Part shown: piece by piece, positions 53,231 through 63,999 of the stretch
Position numbering within the stretch: position 1 is the first letter of the stretch
Layout of the letters: each line of letters starts with the position of its first letter
Source: Sphingopyxis sp. GW247-27LB
GTDB lineage: Bacteria; Pseudomonadota; Alphaproteobacteria; Sphingomonadales; Sphingomonadaceae
Reading direction: 5' to 3'
Length of the DNA: 64,000 bases
Assembly (NCBI RefSeq): GCF_002277025.1
Contig: NZ_NIWD01000009.1
Span: 514,460 to 578,459 of the forward strand
Translations under genes and position numbers: made by a program
The notes under the pieces: generated by a model
Told to the model about the DNA's origin: nothing
Seen by the model: only the letters and a program-made list of their open reading frames with translations
Databases searched by the model: none

Positions 53231-54280
53231 CTATTCCGATACCACGAGCGCGCGTTGTTCGGGGCGCGCCATCGACAAGAGGATCGGGTCGGACGCCTGC
53301 CGCGCTGCGAAGTCGGCCTTGCTCGCCAGCCCTTGCCAGCCGATGCCGATCAGCGCCTGCGCGATCGCGCCGCCGAGGGTGTCGCCGGGGCCGGGCAGGA
53401 CCAGGACGTCGGGAGCATATTCCTTGACCGCAACCTGCACCGAGAGCGCGAAGTCATAGGGCGCGAGGATCTGGTGGCCGAAGCTATAGTCCCAGACATC
53501 GGCCGGGTCGCTTGCGAAACGCCGCCAGACATGGCCGCGGCCATCGATCATCGGGATCGCGGGTCGGCCGAACAGCGAGGACGGCAGCTCCGCCTTCGCC
53601 TTGTCCGAACTGCCGAACATCAGCGGCGTGTGAAAGGGACCGTGGCCGGCGAGGCGCAGGGGCTCGCGTCCGGGGGTCGGCGGCGCATCGGAGAGAAGTG
53701 CGGCGAGCCCTTCCTCATTGCCTGCGAACACGAGCATGCCGGCCAGGTCGATCGACAGCGCGATCGCATGGCCGGGGCGCAAGGCGATATCGCCAACGAG
53801 ATCGAACAGCTTGTCGCGCAGCCCGGGAACGGGGCGCCAGTCGTCGCCCACGACTTGCAGAAGGATCTGCCCGCCGGGGCCGTGCGTCTGGCTGTTGAGT
53901 CCCATCGCATTGCTGATGCGGAACCCGTCCTCGACAGACACCGCGCCGCCGCACGCAAGCGCGCTGTACCAACCCATCGAATTGCCCGCGACCGCGACCA
54001 CATCGAAAGCGTCACGATCGATGCTGAGGAAATCGAGGATCGTCGCGGTGTAGATCAGCGGCGCGGCGACATCGCCGCGCATGTGCGTCGCGACGCTGAA
54101 ACGCTCGGCGCCGTCGAGTTCGGTGACGGTCGGTTGGCCCCGGTCGCGGCGTTGCGCGTCGAAATTCGCGATCAGTTCGCCGAAGCGGCGCCCGTGCAGC
54201 CGCGCGATGCTGCCGAGTTCGCCCTTGCCATAGGTGCCGCGTCCGGGCGCGACGACGAGGGCGGACTTGCGGGCGCTCAT
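53231..54280 (-). CDS. FabD-like acyltransferase with altered acyl-binding residue
   Basis: A 349-residue acyltransferase of the malonyl-CoA:ACP transacylase fold. The nucleophile motif is GNSMG (GHSLG in FabD) and the second catalytic residue is in GHGPFHTPLM. The Arg that binds the malonate carboxylate (before Gly in EMRGKFMQ of E. coli FabD) aligns with Met in NAMGLNSQ. A non-carboxylated acyl group is therefore the more likely substrate. The ATG at 54280 overlaps the stop of the E1 gene (54277-54280), so the pair is translationally coupled. Confidence 0.8.
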   Translation of the reverse strand: MSARKSALVVAPGRGTYGKGELGSIARLHGRRFGELIANFDAQRRDRGQPTVTELDGAERFSVATHMRGDVAAPLIYTATILDFLSIDRDAFDVVAVAGNSMGWYSALACGGAVSVEDGFRISNAMGLNSQTHGPGGQILLQVVGDDWRPVPGLRDKLFDLVGDIALRPGHAIALSIDLAGMLVFAGNEEGLAALLSDAPPTPGREPLRLAGHGPFHTPLMFGSSDKAKAELPSSLFGRPAIPMIDGRGHVWRRFASDPADVWDYSFGHQILAPYDFALSVQVAVKEYAPDVLVLPGPGDTLGGAIAQALIGIGWQGLASKADFAARQASDPILLSMARPEQRALVVSE

Positions 54281-56481
54281 GCGAGAAGCTCCTTCGCGGC
54301 AGCCACGATGCCGTCGCGGCTCGGCAAGGTCAGCGTCGCAGCCCTCCCCAGCGGGATGAAGCTGTCGTCGGCGGCGATGCGGGCGACTTTCTTGCCGGGC
54401 GTGCGTTCGACGAAGGTTGCCATCAGCGCCTCGCTCTGCGAGCCAGTGATGCGGCATTCGTCGACGATCAGGACGCGCTTTGCGTTGCCGACCGCGGCGA
54501 TGAGCTTGTCCGCATCGACCGGGCCGAGCCAGCGCAGGTCGATCACCCGCGCCTCGACGCCCTCCTCCGCGAGCAGCTTTTCGGCCTGGCGCGAGAGATA
54601 GTAACCATTGCCATAGGTGACGATCGCGAGATCGGTGCCGTCGCCATGGACGCCGACGTCACCGAGCCGGATCGGCGCGCCGTCGCCCGGCGCCTCATAG
54701 ACGCTGGTCCACAGGCCATCGCCTTCCGCGTGCAGGTCGCGCGTCATGTAGAGCGCAATCGGCTCGACGAAGACAACCACCCGCTGCTCCTCGCGCGCCA
54801 GCCGCACGCATTCGCGGAGCATATGGACCGCGTCGCGCCCGTTCGACGGCACCGCGAGGATGACGCCCGGAATGTCGCGGAACACCGCGAGGCTGTTGTC
54901 ATTGTGGAAATGGCCGCCGAAACCCTTCTGATAGCCGAGCCCCGCGATGCGGATGACCATCGGGTTGGTATATTGGCCGTTCGAAAAGAAGCTGAGCGTC
55001 GCCGCCTCGCCGCGGATCTGGTCTTCGGCATTGTGGACATAGGCGAGGAACTGGATCTCGGGCATCGGAAGGAAGCCGTTATGCGCCATGCCGATCGCGA
55101 GCCCCAAAATCGCCTGTTCGTCGAGCAGGGTGTTGACGACGCGCGCCGAGCCGAAACGCTGGTGGAGCTTCGCGGTGACGTTGTAGACCCCGCCCTTCGG
55201 CCCGACATCCTCGCCCATGACGGCGATTTCCCTGTGCGCGAGCATCAGGTCGGCAAGCGCCCAGGAGAGGAGCCGCGCCATGTGCATCGGCTTGTCCATC
55301 TGGCCGGCATCGCTGCCGAACATCGCGGCGCGGTCCTCGGCCGAGGGGCTGTTCGCGCGCACGAGGTCGCGCTTCGGCGGGATCAGGCTCGCCATCACGC
55401 CCGCGGGTGTCGTGATCTTCGGCCGCTTTATCGCCGCCTCGGCTTGCCGTGCGAGCGTGGTGCCGATCTCCTCATAGGCGTCGGCGATTTCGGCCGGGGT
55501 CATCCAGCCCTGTTCGGCCATCAGCGCCGCGCCGGCCAGCAGCGGATCGCGCGCCTCGTCGGCCTCGATCAGCGCTTTCGGCAGATAGGCGCCCTGCACG
55601 TCGGAGCCGGCATGGCCATAGAGGCGGACGGTGGCCATGTGGAGGAACACGGGCTTGCGGGTGCGCCGCGCATGATCGGCCGCCTCCTTCGCCCCGGCAT
55701 AGGCCGAAACGAGGTCGGTGCCGTCGCACCGGATATAGTGCAGTCCGGCTCGGCGCTCGAACTGCGCCTCGATCCAGCCAGTCGGGGTGCGCGTCGAAAT
55801 GCCGATGCCATTATCTTCGCAGAGGAAGATCAGCGGCATCGGCGAGCCCTGGAACGCCGACCAGCCCGCGGTGTTGAATGCCCCCTGCGCGGTCGAATGG
55901 TTCGCCGACGCGTCGCCGAAGCTCGCCAGCACGACCGCGTCGGCAGGCAGCGGGCAGTCCGTCAATCCTTGCCGCCGCGCGATGCCGATCGAGAAAGCGG
56001 CACCGACCGCCTTGGGCAGGTGCGAGGCGATCGTCGAGGTCTGCGGCGGGATCGCCAGCGACTTCGACCCGATCACCTTGTGCCGTCCGCCCGAGATCGG
56101 GTCTTCGCTCGACGCCGCGAAGCTCAGCAGCATGTCCCACGTCGGCGTCCCGCCGGGTAACTGCCGCGCGCGGTGAAGCTGGAAGGCGTTCGAGCGGTAA
56201 TGGAGAAACGCCATGTCGGTGACGCGCAGTGCCGCCGCGACCGCGGCATTGCCCTCGTGCCCCGACGATCCGATCGTGTAGAAGCCCTCGCCGCGCGCCT
56301 GCAGATGGCGCGACAGCCGGTCCATCTGGCGGCTGGTGAGCTGCGATAGAAAGATGTCGGTGGCCTCGGCGCGCGGCAGGCCGACGGCTGCGGGGTCGGG
56401 CGCGCCGGCGCGCCGGGGCAGCACGCCGTCAGCCAGCGCAGCGAGGAATTTTTCATGTACCGCCTGTGCCGCGTCCACCAT
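54277..56481 (-). CDS. fused 2-oxo-acid dehydrogenase E1 (alpha and beta in one chain)
   Basis: A 734-residue TPP enzyme. The N-terminal half (about 1-370) is E1 alpha: HYRSNAFQLHRARQL, the TPP loop GDASANHSTAQGAFNTAG with DNGIGIS, and RLYGHAGSDVQGAY. The C-terminal half (about 400-734) is E1 beta: GEDVGPKGGVYNVT, LLDEQAILGLAIGMA and RVLIVDECRITGSQSEALMA. This is the 2-oxoisovalerate/acetoin-type family. No E2 or E3 gene is adjacent. The ATG at 56481 follows GGAGG closely; GTG 56478 is an alternative. Confidence 0.87.
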   Translation of the reverse strand: MVDAAQAVHEKFLAALADGVLPRRAGAPDPAAVGLPRAEATDIFLSQLTSRQMDRLSRHLQARGEGFYTIGSSGHEGNAAVAAALRVTDMAFLHYRSNAFQLHRARQLPGGTPTWDMLLSFAASSEDPISGGRHKVIGSKSLAIPPQTSTIASHLPKAVGAAFSIGIARRQGLTDCPLPADAVVLASFGDASANHSTAQGAFNTAGWSAFQGSPMPLIFLCEDNGIGISTRTPTGWIEAQFERRAGLHYIRCDGTDLVSAYAGAKEAADHARRTRKPVFLHMATVRLYGHAGSDVQGAYLPKALIEADEARDPLLAGAALMAEQGWMTPAEIADAYEEIGTTLARQAEAAIKRPKITTPAGVMASLIPPKRDLVRANSPSAEDRAAMFGSDAGQMDKPMHMARLLSWALADLMLAHREIAVMGEDVGPKGGVYNVTAKLHQRFGSARVVNTLLDEQAILGLAIGMAHNGFLPMPEIQFLAYVHNAEDQIRGEAATLSFFSNGQYTNPMVIRIAGLGYQKGFGGHFHNDNSLAVFRDIPGVILAVPSNGRDAVHMLRECVRLAREEQRVVVFVEPIALYMTRDLHAEGDGLWTSVYEAPGDGAPIRLGDVGVHGDGTDLAIVTYGNGYYLSRQAEKLLAEEGVEARVIDLRWLGPVDADKLIAAVGNAKRVLIVDECRITGSQSEALMATFVERTPGKKVARIAADDSFIPLGRAATLTLPSRDGIVAAAKELLA

Positions 56482-56643
56482 CATCCTCCATCCGCCGGGC
56501 CGGAAGGTTACATTCGCAACCATCCGGAATCGTGCGCGCGCTAGAACGGGGCAAGTCCGCGCGCAAGCATCTCTTGCCTTGCCGCGCCGCCTCGCGCTAC
56601 CACTTGTCGCGATGACGAAGCGGGGCGGGGCTATAATTTCAAC

Positions 56644-57339
56644 ATGATGTCGCTGTGGATCGCCCAGGCGTCGGCCGAGGCCGCCCCACCGAGCCAGGGG
56701 TGGCTGATCGATCCCGAACTCGTCGAGCCCGCCTATAGCCAGACCATTGCGTCCGGCGATATCCAGACGCGCTTTCCCGTTCCGCCGCCGCCCACCGAAA
56801 CCCCGGCGTGGGTCAAGGCGCTGTTCGAGGCGATCGGCGACTTCTTCCAGTGGAGCGCGCCGGCGCTGAAGCCGACGCTGTGGATCGCGGCGATCCTGCT
56901 CGCGCTGTTCCTGCTCTATCGCTTCGTCCCCGCCTTCGCGCGCTGGGTCGACAATCTGCCGTTGATGCGCAGGCGGCCGCCCGAGGCGGAGGACGATGCG
57001 CTGGGTCATGCCGAGGCCGGCGCGGCGCGCGCGCTGCTCGCCGAGGCCGACGCGCTCGCCGCGGCGGGGCGCTTCGGCGAGGCGGTGCACCTGCTGCTCT
57101 ATCGCAGCGTCGAGGATATCGAGGGCCGGCGGCCGGGGCTTGTCCGGCCGGCGATGACTTCGCGCGATCTCGCCGAGGTGCAGGATCTGCCCGCGGTCGC
57201 GCGCGGCGCCTTCAGCCGCATCGCGCGCGCGGTCGAGATCAGCCTGTTCGGCGGCCGTTCGATCGATTCGGACGCCTGGACGGCGTGCCGGTCGGCCTAT
57301 GCCGAGCTGACGGTTCCGAAGAATTGGGCTCGGGCATGA
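56644..57339 (+). CDS. DUF4129 membrane protein
   Basis: A 231-residue protein with one central membrane helix (about 78-100, PTLWIAAILLALFLLYRFVPAF). A short N-terminal part lies outside, and a C-terminal cytoplasmic helical domain holds the DUF4129 core (AARALLAEADALAAAGRFGEAVHLLLYRS...RPAMTSRDLA). First gene of the MoxR operon; it overlaps the next gene by 4 bp. Confidence 0.83.
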   Translation: MMSLWIAQASAEAAPPSQGWLIDPELVEPAYSQTIASGDIQTRFPVPPPPTETPAWVKALFEAIGDFFQWSAPALKPTLWIAAILLALFLLYRFVPAFARWVDNLPLMRRRPPEAEDDALGHAEAGAARALLAEADALAAAGRFGEAVHLLLYRSVEDIEGRRPGLVRPAMTSRDLAEVQDLPAVARGAFSRIARAVEISLFGGRSIDSDAWTACRSAYAELTVPKNWARA

Positions 57340-58557
57340 CGGGGACGGCGAGCGATCATGGCTTCAATCCGCGGCTGATCGGCGGGGTCGTCGCGGTCGG
57401 CATCGTCGCCTTCATCGCGCTATGGGCGCTCATCGCGCTGGGCCCGCAGCTGTCGAGCGGCAACGACGGCGGCGGGCACGCGCTGTCGAAGGGCGCGCCG
57501 GGCTATGCCGGGATCGTCGACCTGCTTGAGCGCGCGGGTGCCAATGTCGAGTTGCGACGGCGGGTCGAACCCTATCGCTACGACGATTATACCCAGCTGG
57601 GCATCCTGACCCCGACCCACGAGACGCGGCCTGGCGCGATGCGGGAGATACTGGAGGCGCAGGGCGGCGCCCCGACGCTGATCGTGCTACCGAAATGGCA
57701 GATGCTGCGGATTCCGGGCCAGAGCGAAAAGCCGGGCTGGACGGGCCCCGGATTTCGCGCGCGCGCGCCGACGCGGCTGTTACCCGCCGACTGGTTCGGC
57801 GAGGTCGAGGTGGGCAGCGAATCGGCGCCGCGCGCGCGCGGACGGGGAATGGTCGCGGGGCGTGCGATCGACCTGCCCCTGCCCGCCGATGTCCAGACCA
57901 TATCGGGGACGGACCTCGACACTTTGGTCGCGGCACCGGGCGGCGGCGCGGTGCTGGCGCGGACGCGCGACCGCGATCTCTACATCCTCGCCGACCCCGA
58001 CCTCGTCGACAATCTCGCCTTCGCATCGCGCGATACGGCGCGCGCCGGGGCGATGCTGCTCGATGCGATCGGCGAGGACGCCGACGCCGACGGTTTCGCC
58101 TTCGACGTGACCTTGAACGGCTTCGGCAGCCAGCGCTCGCTGCTCCGTTTCGCCTTCGTCCCGCCCTTCATCGGCATCACCCTGTGCCTGATCGCCGCGG
58201 GGCTGCTCGCGCTGTGGCAGGCGTGGATGCGCTTCGGCCCGGCGTTGACGCCGGGTCGCGCGATCCCGGTATCGAAGGCGGCGCTGATCGCCAACAGCGC
58301 CGACCTGATCAAGCAGGCCGGGCGCGAACTCGACGGCGCGGCCCCCTATGTGCTGAACCAGCGCAGCGCGATCGCGCGCCGCCTCCACGCTCCCGCCGGT
58401 CTCGACGCCGGAGAGACCGACGCGTGGATCGACCGTCACCTGCCGGCGGATGGCGAGCCGTTTTCGGCGCTCGCGCGGCGATTGCCGCTCGCGCGCAATA
58501 CCCACGAGTTTCTCGCAGACGCGCAGGCGCTGCACGATATCAGGAAGGATTTGTTGC

Positions 58558-58568
<11 letters not shown>
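57336..58568 (+). CDS. DUF4350 membrane protein
   Basis: A 410-residue protein with an N-terminal membrane helix (about 14-35) and a second one at about 275-296, and a lumenal domain in between that resembles a glutamine-amidotransferase-like DUF4350 fold ([28 protein letters not shown]). Function unknown; it is consistently encoded with MoxR ATPases and DUF58 proteins. It overlaps the moxR gene by 11 bp. Confidence 0.82.
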
Positions 58569-59519
<951 letters not shown>

Positions 59520-59523
<4 letters not shown>

Positions 59524-60848
59524 TCTATCCGACCCGCCGGGCCATCTATCTGCTGCTCGCGGGCGCGCCGGTCGCGCTCGCGCTCGGGCTGATCCGGCCC
59601 GAGCTGTGGCTGGTCGCGCCCGGCTGGATCGGCTTTCTTCTCGTTTGCCTGTTTCTCGACGCGGTCGCGGGCGCCAGCCCGCGCCAGCTCGCGCTCGACG
59701 CGCGCTTTCCGCACCAGGTCGGGGTCGGCGACCCCTTCGACCTGTCGCTCGTCGCCAGCGGTCCCGCCGCGGTGCCGCGCCGCGCCGAAGTCGCGCTCGC
59801 GGTCGACGAACGCATCGCGCCGGGCGGCCGCATCGCGGGCGAGATGCGCGCCGCCGGCGACACGGGCACGGCGGGACGGCTGACCGAGACGCTGTCGCTT
59901 TCCGCCACCCGTCGCGGCCCGGCGCTGATCGCGGCGCTGTGGATCCGCTGGGCGGGGCCGCTCGGCCTCGTCTGGAAACAGCGCCGCTTTGCGATCGACC
60001 GTTCGATCGCCGTCGTCCCCAGCCTGCGCGCAGTGACCGAAGAGGGGCGCCGCCTGTTCCAGCGCAACAGCTGGTTCGGGCTGAGGCAGCAGCGGCTGCG
60101 CGGCGAGGGCAGCGAATTTGAGGCGCTCGCCGAATATCAGCCCGGGATGGACCGCCGCGCGATCGACTGGAGCGCCTCGGCGCGCCACGTCAAGCTGCTC
60201 GCCAAGGAATATCGGGTCGAGCGCGACAATCGCGTCGTGCTGGCGATCGACGGCGGGCGGACGATGGCCGAGCCCGTCGGCGGCATGCCGCGCGTCGACC
60301 GCGCGGTGTCGGCGGCGCTGCTGCTCGCCTATGCGGGATTGAAGCTCGGCGACCGGATCAGCCTCTTCTCCTTCGCCGCCAAGCCGCAGGCGCTGACCCC
60401 CGCCTATATGCACACGCAGGATTTCCCGGCGCTGCAGCGCGCCGCGAGCCGGATCGACTATGCGCATGTCGAGAGCAATTTCACCCTCGCGCTGACGACG
60501 CTGTCGGCGGCGCTCAACCGCCGCTCGCTGATCATATTGTTCACCGAATTCACCGACGCGACGAGCGCCGACCTGATGATCCGCGCCGCCGGGCGACTGG
60601 CGAAGACCCACCGGCTGCTGTTCGTGGTGATCCGCGACGAGGAGCTGGAGGGCGAGGAGCGCCGTCGCCCCGAAAGCGCTGCCGACGTCACCCGCGCGAA
60701 TGTCGCCGCGGCGATGCTGACGGGCCGCCAGCTCGTCATCGCGCGGCTGCAGCGGCTGGGGGTCGACGTGATCGAGGTGCCGGCCGACGCGATGGGGGCG
60801 AGCGTCGTCGAGGCCTATCTGGGGATCAAGCGCGGGGGCAGCCTGTGA
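59520..60848 (+). CDS. DUF58 domain protein
   Basis: A 442-residue protein with two N-terminal membrane helices (about 7-45), a beta domain, and the DUF58 signature [38 protein letters not shown]. The following VWA-like fold holds [10 protein letters not shown], a modified MIDAS. It is the MoxR partner. Starts at GTG 59520. Confidence 0.9.
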
Positions 60849-61879
60849 TGATCGGTTCCGCCCCACCCATCGCCATCGAGACGCCGGCCTTTTCGACCGG
60901 CCGCTTTCGCGCCGAGCGCGAGGCCGACTGGATCGCCTTCGACGCGCTGCTCACCCGGCTCGAGAAGAAGGGCGCGAAGGCGCTGTCGAGCGACGAGCTG
61001 TTGCAGCTCCCCCTCCTCTATCGCGCCACCCTGTCGTCGCTGTCGATCGCGCGCGCGACGAGCCTCGACAAGGCGCTGCTCGAACATCTCGAGGCGCTAT
61101 CGATCCGCGGCTATTTCCTGATCTATGGGGTGCGCCAGTCGCGCCTCGACCGGATGAAGCGCTTCTTCCTGCACGACTGGCCCGCGGCGGTGCGGTCGGT
61201 GTGGAAGGAAACGGTCGTCATCGCGCTGATCCTGCTGCTCGGCACGCTGACGAGCTGGAGCCTCGTCAGCCATAATCCCGAATGGTATTATAACTTCGTT
61301 CCCGAAGAACTGGCGGGTGGACGCGACCCGCGCGCGACCGCGGAATTCCTGCGCGGGACGATCGGCCACGGCAAGGCGGCGGGCGAACAGGAGGGCGCGC
61401 TGCACATGTTCGCGACCTATTTGTTCACCCACAACAGCCAGGTGTCGATCATGTCCTTCGCATTGGGGTTCGCCTTCGGCGTGCCGACGATGATGCTCGA
61501 ATATTATCAGGGCATCAGCCTCGGTGCGATGCTCGCGGTGTTCACCTCCAAGGGGCTCGGTGTCGAGTTTGGCGGCTGGCTGTTCATCCACGGCACGACC
61601 GAGCTGTTCGCCGCCGCGCTATCGGGCGCCGCGGGGCTGCGGATCGGGGCCGCGGTGGTCTTTCCCGGCGCGCGCGCGCGGCTCCAGGCGGCCGCCGATG
61701 CCGGGCGCACAGCGGGCAAGGTGATGGTGGGGGTGATCATCATGCTCCTCGTCGCCGGATTGCTCGAAGGCTTCGGGCGCCAGCTGATCGCCGACACGCT
61801 GCTGCGCTATGCGATCGGTACGCTGATGCTGCTCTTCTGGCTCGGCTATTATTATCTGCCGCGCCGGGGCGGCGCATGA
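60845..61879 (+). CDS. SpoIIM-like (DUF95) membrane protein
   Basis: A 344-residue protein with a soluble N-terminal domain (about 1-105) and about five membrane helices. It shares the stage II sporulation M fold (EYYQGISLGAMLAVF, FIHGTTELFAAALSGAAGLRIG). These proteins occur in non-sporulating bacteria next to RDD and MoxR genes. GTG at 60845 or ATG at 60848 may start it; the preceding stop overlaps both. Confidence 0.87.
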   Translation: MMIGSAPPIAIETPAFSTGRFRAEREADWIAFDALLTRLEKKGAKALSSDELLQLPLLYRATLSSLSIARATSLDKALLEHLEALSIRGYFLIYGVRQSRLDRMKRFFLHDWPAAVRSVWKETVVIALILLLGTLTSWSLVSHNPEWYYNFVPEELAGGRDPRATAEFLRGTIGHGKAAGEQEGALHMFATYLFTHNSQVSIMSFALGFAFGVPTMMLEYYQGISLGAMLAVFTSKGLGVEFGGWLFIHGTTELFAAALSGAAGLRIGAAVVFPGARARLQAAADAGRTAGKVMVGVIIMLLVAGLLEGFGRQLIADTLLRYAIGTLMLLFWLGYYYLPRRGGA

Positions 61880-62751
61880 CCGCCGCCGCCGCCAACGCCC
61901 GCGCGCAGATCGCGCGCCGGAACAAGGTCCGCCAGTTCGTGACCCCAGAGGGCGTCGACCTCGAACTCCGGATCGCGAGCGCCGGGCTGCGGCTCGGCGC
62001 GCTGGTCATCGACGTCTGCCTGATCCAGCTCATCCTCGTCGGCTTCACCCTGCTGATGATCTGGGCACTCGGCGCGTCCGAATCGTCGATCGCGATCAGC
62101 ATCTGGATGCTCGGCGCCTTTCTGCTGCGCACCTTCTGGTTCATCGGCTTCGAGCTGGGGCAGCGCGCAGCGACGCCGGGCAAGAGGCTCGTCGGCATCC
62201 GCGTCGTCGCGCGCGACGGCGGGCGGCTGACCGCCGACGCGGTGGTCGCGCGCAACCTGATCCGCGAACTCGAGATATTCCTGCCGCTGACCTTCATGGG
62301 GTTCAGCGCCGCCGAGGACACGGCAAGCTGGTGGACGATGCTCGCGGGTTTCGTCTGGTCGCTGACGCTCAGCCTGTTCCTGCTGTTCAACCGCGACCGG
62401 ATGCGGATGGGCGACCTGATCGCCGGCACCTGGGTCGTGATGGCCGAACGCGTCCGGCTCGACCGCGACATCGCCGCGAGCGCCGAGGCCGTCGCCGGGG
62501 CGCTGACCTTCAGCGACGCCGAACTTGCGGTCTACGGCATTTTCGAGCTGCAGGAGCTCGAACGCGTGATCCGCGCCGGCGATGCGCGCACGATGCGCGA
62601 GGTCGCCGATACGATCCGCGCGAAGATCGGGCGGCCCGTCGCCGAAGAGGATGACGTATTCCTGCTTTCCTATTATCGCCAACTGAAGGCCCGGCTCGAA
62701 CGCAAATTGCTGTTCGGCAAGCGCCGCGAGGACAAATATGCCAGCGACTGA
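61876..62751 (+). CDS. RDD-family membrane protein
   Basis: A 291-residue protein with the RDD domain (Arg and Asp in LRLGALVIDVCLIQL, then TPGKRLVGIRVVARDGGRLTA) and four or so membrane helices. A C-terminal cytoplasmic extension of about 90 charged residues follows. Possible transporter or scaffold function, unproven. It overlaps the SpoIIM-like gene by 4 bp and the nitroreductase by 14 bp. Confidence 0.87.
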   Translation: MTAAAANARAQIARRNKVRQFVTPEGVDLELRIASAGLRLGALVIDVCLIQLILVGFTLLMIWALGASESSIAISIWMLGAFLLRTFWFIGFELGQRAATPGKRLVGIRVVARDGGRLTADAVVARNLIRELEIFLPLTFMGFSAAEDTASWWTMLAGFVWSLTLSLFLLFNRDRMRMGDLIAGTWVVMAERVRLDRDIAASAEAVAGALTFSDAELAVYGIFELQELERVIRAGDARTMREVADTIRAKIGRPVAEEDDVFLLSYYRQLKARLERKLLFGKRREDKYASD

Positions 62752-63439
62752 CACGCTCTCCCTTTCGGTTACCGAATCCCTCCACCGCCGCCGGTCGGTG
62801 CGCGCCTTCACCGGCGAGCCGGTCGATCCGGCGGTGCTCGAGGCGGTTTTCGCCGCCGCGCAGCGCGCGCCGTCGGGCGGCAATTTGCAGCCGTGGCAGG
62901 CGACGCTCGTCACCGGCGCGCCGTGGCAGGCGGTGAAGGACGCGGTCGCGACGCGCATCGCGATGGGGCGCGAGGGCTATCAGCCCGAATATGACATCTA
63001 CCCGCGCGGCCTGACCGATCCCTGGGAAAGCCGGCGCTTCGGCGTCGGCGAGGCGCTCTACGCCTCGCTCGGCATCCCGCGCGAGGACAAGTCGGCGCGC
63101 CTCGGCCAGTTCATGCAGAATTACCGCGGCTTCGGCGCGCCGGTGATGCTCTTCCTCCATTGCTCGCGCCTCATGGGGCCGCCGCAATGGTCCGACATGG
63201 GCATGTGGCTGCAATCGGTGATGCTGCTGCTCGTCGAGCACGGCCTCGCGAGCTGCCCGCAGGAATGCTGGGCGATGTACGGCGCCACGGTGCGCGAGGC
63301 GCTGGGACTCGGCGAAGAGCAGATCCTGTTCACCGGGCTCGCGATCGGCCACGCCGATGGGGACGCGGCGGTGAACCAATGGCCGGTGCCGCGCGTTGGG
63401 CTCGACGAGGTGATCGATTGGCGGGGATTCGACCAATGA
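62738..63439 (+). CDS. nitroreductase-family flavoprotein
   Basis: A 233-residue FMN protein of the NfsB/BluB superfamily. RRRSVRAFTGEPVDP binds the FMN phosphate, RAPSGGNLQPWQ is the signature, and QSVMLLLVEHGLASCPQECW plus FTGLAIGHAD complete the FMN site. It should reduce nitro or quinone compounds with NAD(P)H. The start ATG 62738 lies within the RDD gene. Confidence 0.9.
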   Translation: MPATDTLSLSVTESLHRRRSVRAFTGEPVDPAVLEAVFAAAQRAPSGGNLQPWQATLVTGAPWQAVKDAVATRIAMGREGYQPEYDIYPRGLTDPWESRRFGVGEALYASLGIPREDKSARLGQFMQNYRGFGAPVMLFLHCSRLMGPPQWSDMGMWLQSVMLLLVEHGLASCPQECWAMYGATVREALGLGEEQILFTGLAIGHADGDAAVNQWPVPRVGLDEVIDWRGFDQ

Positions 63440-63957
63440 CGAGGCGGAAGGCTGTGACCCGATACGCGCTGGCGGCGCCGCTGGTGTTGCTCGCCGCGAG
63501 CTGCGCCGCGATCCCGACTCCCGAGGCGCCGCCGCCCGCGCCGCGTCCCGTCGTCACGCCGCCGCCTCCCGCCGCGCCATCGCCCGCGCGGTCGTGGGAC
63601 GAGCGCGCGCTCGACAATGGCGCGTGGCGCTACGACGCGGGCATCCGCACCGCGAACTTCGTCCAGACCGGCAATCCGAACCCGCTCGTCGCGCTGGCGT
63701 GCAGCGGCGGAGCGATCCGCCTTTCCGCCGGGCTCGGCGCGGCGGGTCAGCCGCTCGACGTGATGCTGCGGACCAGCGCGGGGACCGACCGGCTGCGCTT
63801 CGACGGGACCGGCACGACGCTGCCGGCGAACGACGGCCGGCTCGACCGCATCGCCTTCAGCCGCGGCCGCTTCGCTCTCGAAGCGAGCAACGGCAGCGCG
63901 CTGACCCTGCCGGTGCAGTCGGAGATCGGGCGCGTGATCGAGGATTGCCGGGGATAG
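63436..63957 (+). CDS. probable lipoprotein, function unknown
   Basis: A 173-residue exported protein with a signal ending LAASCAA, a slightly atypical lipobox; then a Pro-rich spacer and a beta-rich domain (WRYDAGIRTANFVQTGNPNP, ALACSGGAIRLSAG, RVIEDCRG). Two further cysteines may form a disulfide. The ATG at 63436 overlaps the end of the nitroreductase gene by 4 bp, so it is the last gene of this run. Confidence 0.7.
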   Translation: MTRRKAVTRYALAAPLVLLAASCAAIPTPEAPPPAPRPVVTPPPPAAPSPARSWDERALDNGAWRYDAGIRTANFVQTGNPNPLVALACSGGAIRLSAGLGAAGQPLDVMLRTSAGTDRLRFDGTGTTLPANDGRLDRIAFSRGRFALEASNGSALTLPVQSEIGRVIEDCRG

Positions 63958-63975
63958 GAGCGGACGGCGGCATGC

Positions 63976-63999
63976 GGGGCTTTTGTGGCTTTAAGCCCC
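63976..63999 (+). terminator. possible terminator of the last operon
   Basis: GGGGCTT (63976-63982) pairs with AAGCCCC (63993-63999) around a 10-nt loop. The window ends at the stem, so any T-tract cannot be seen. Confidence 0.45.
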
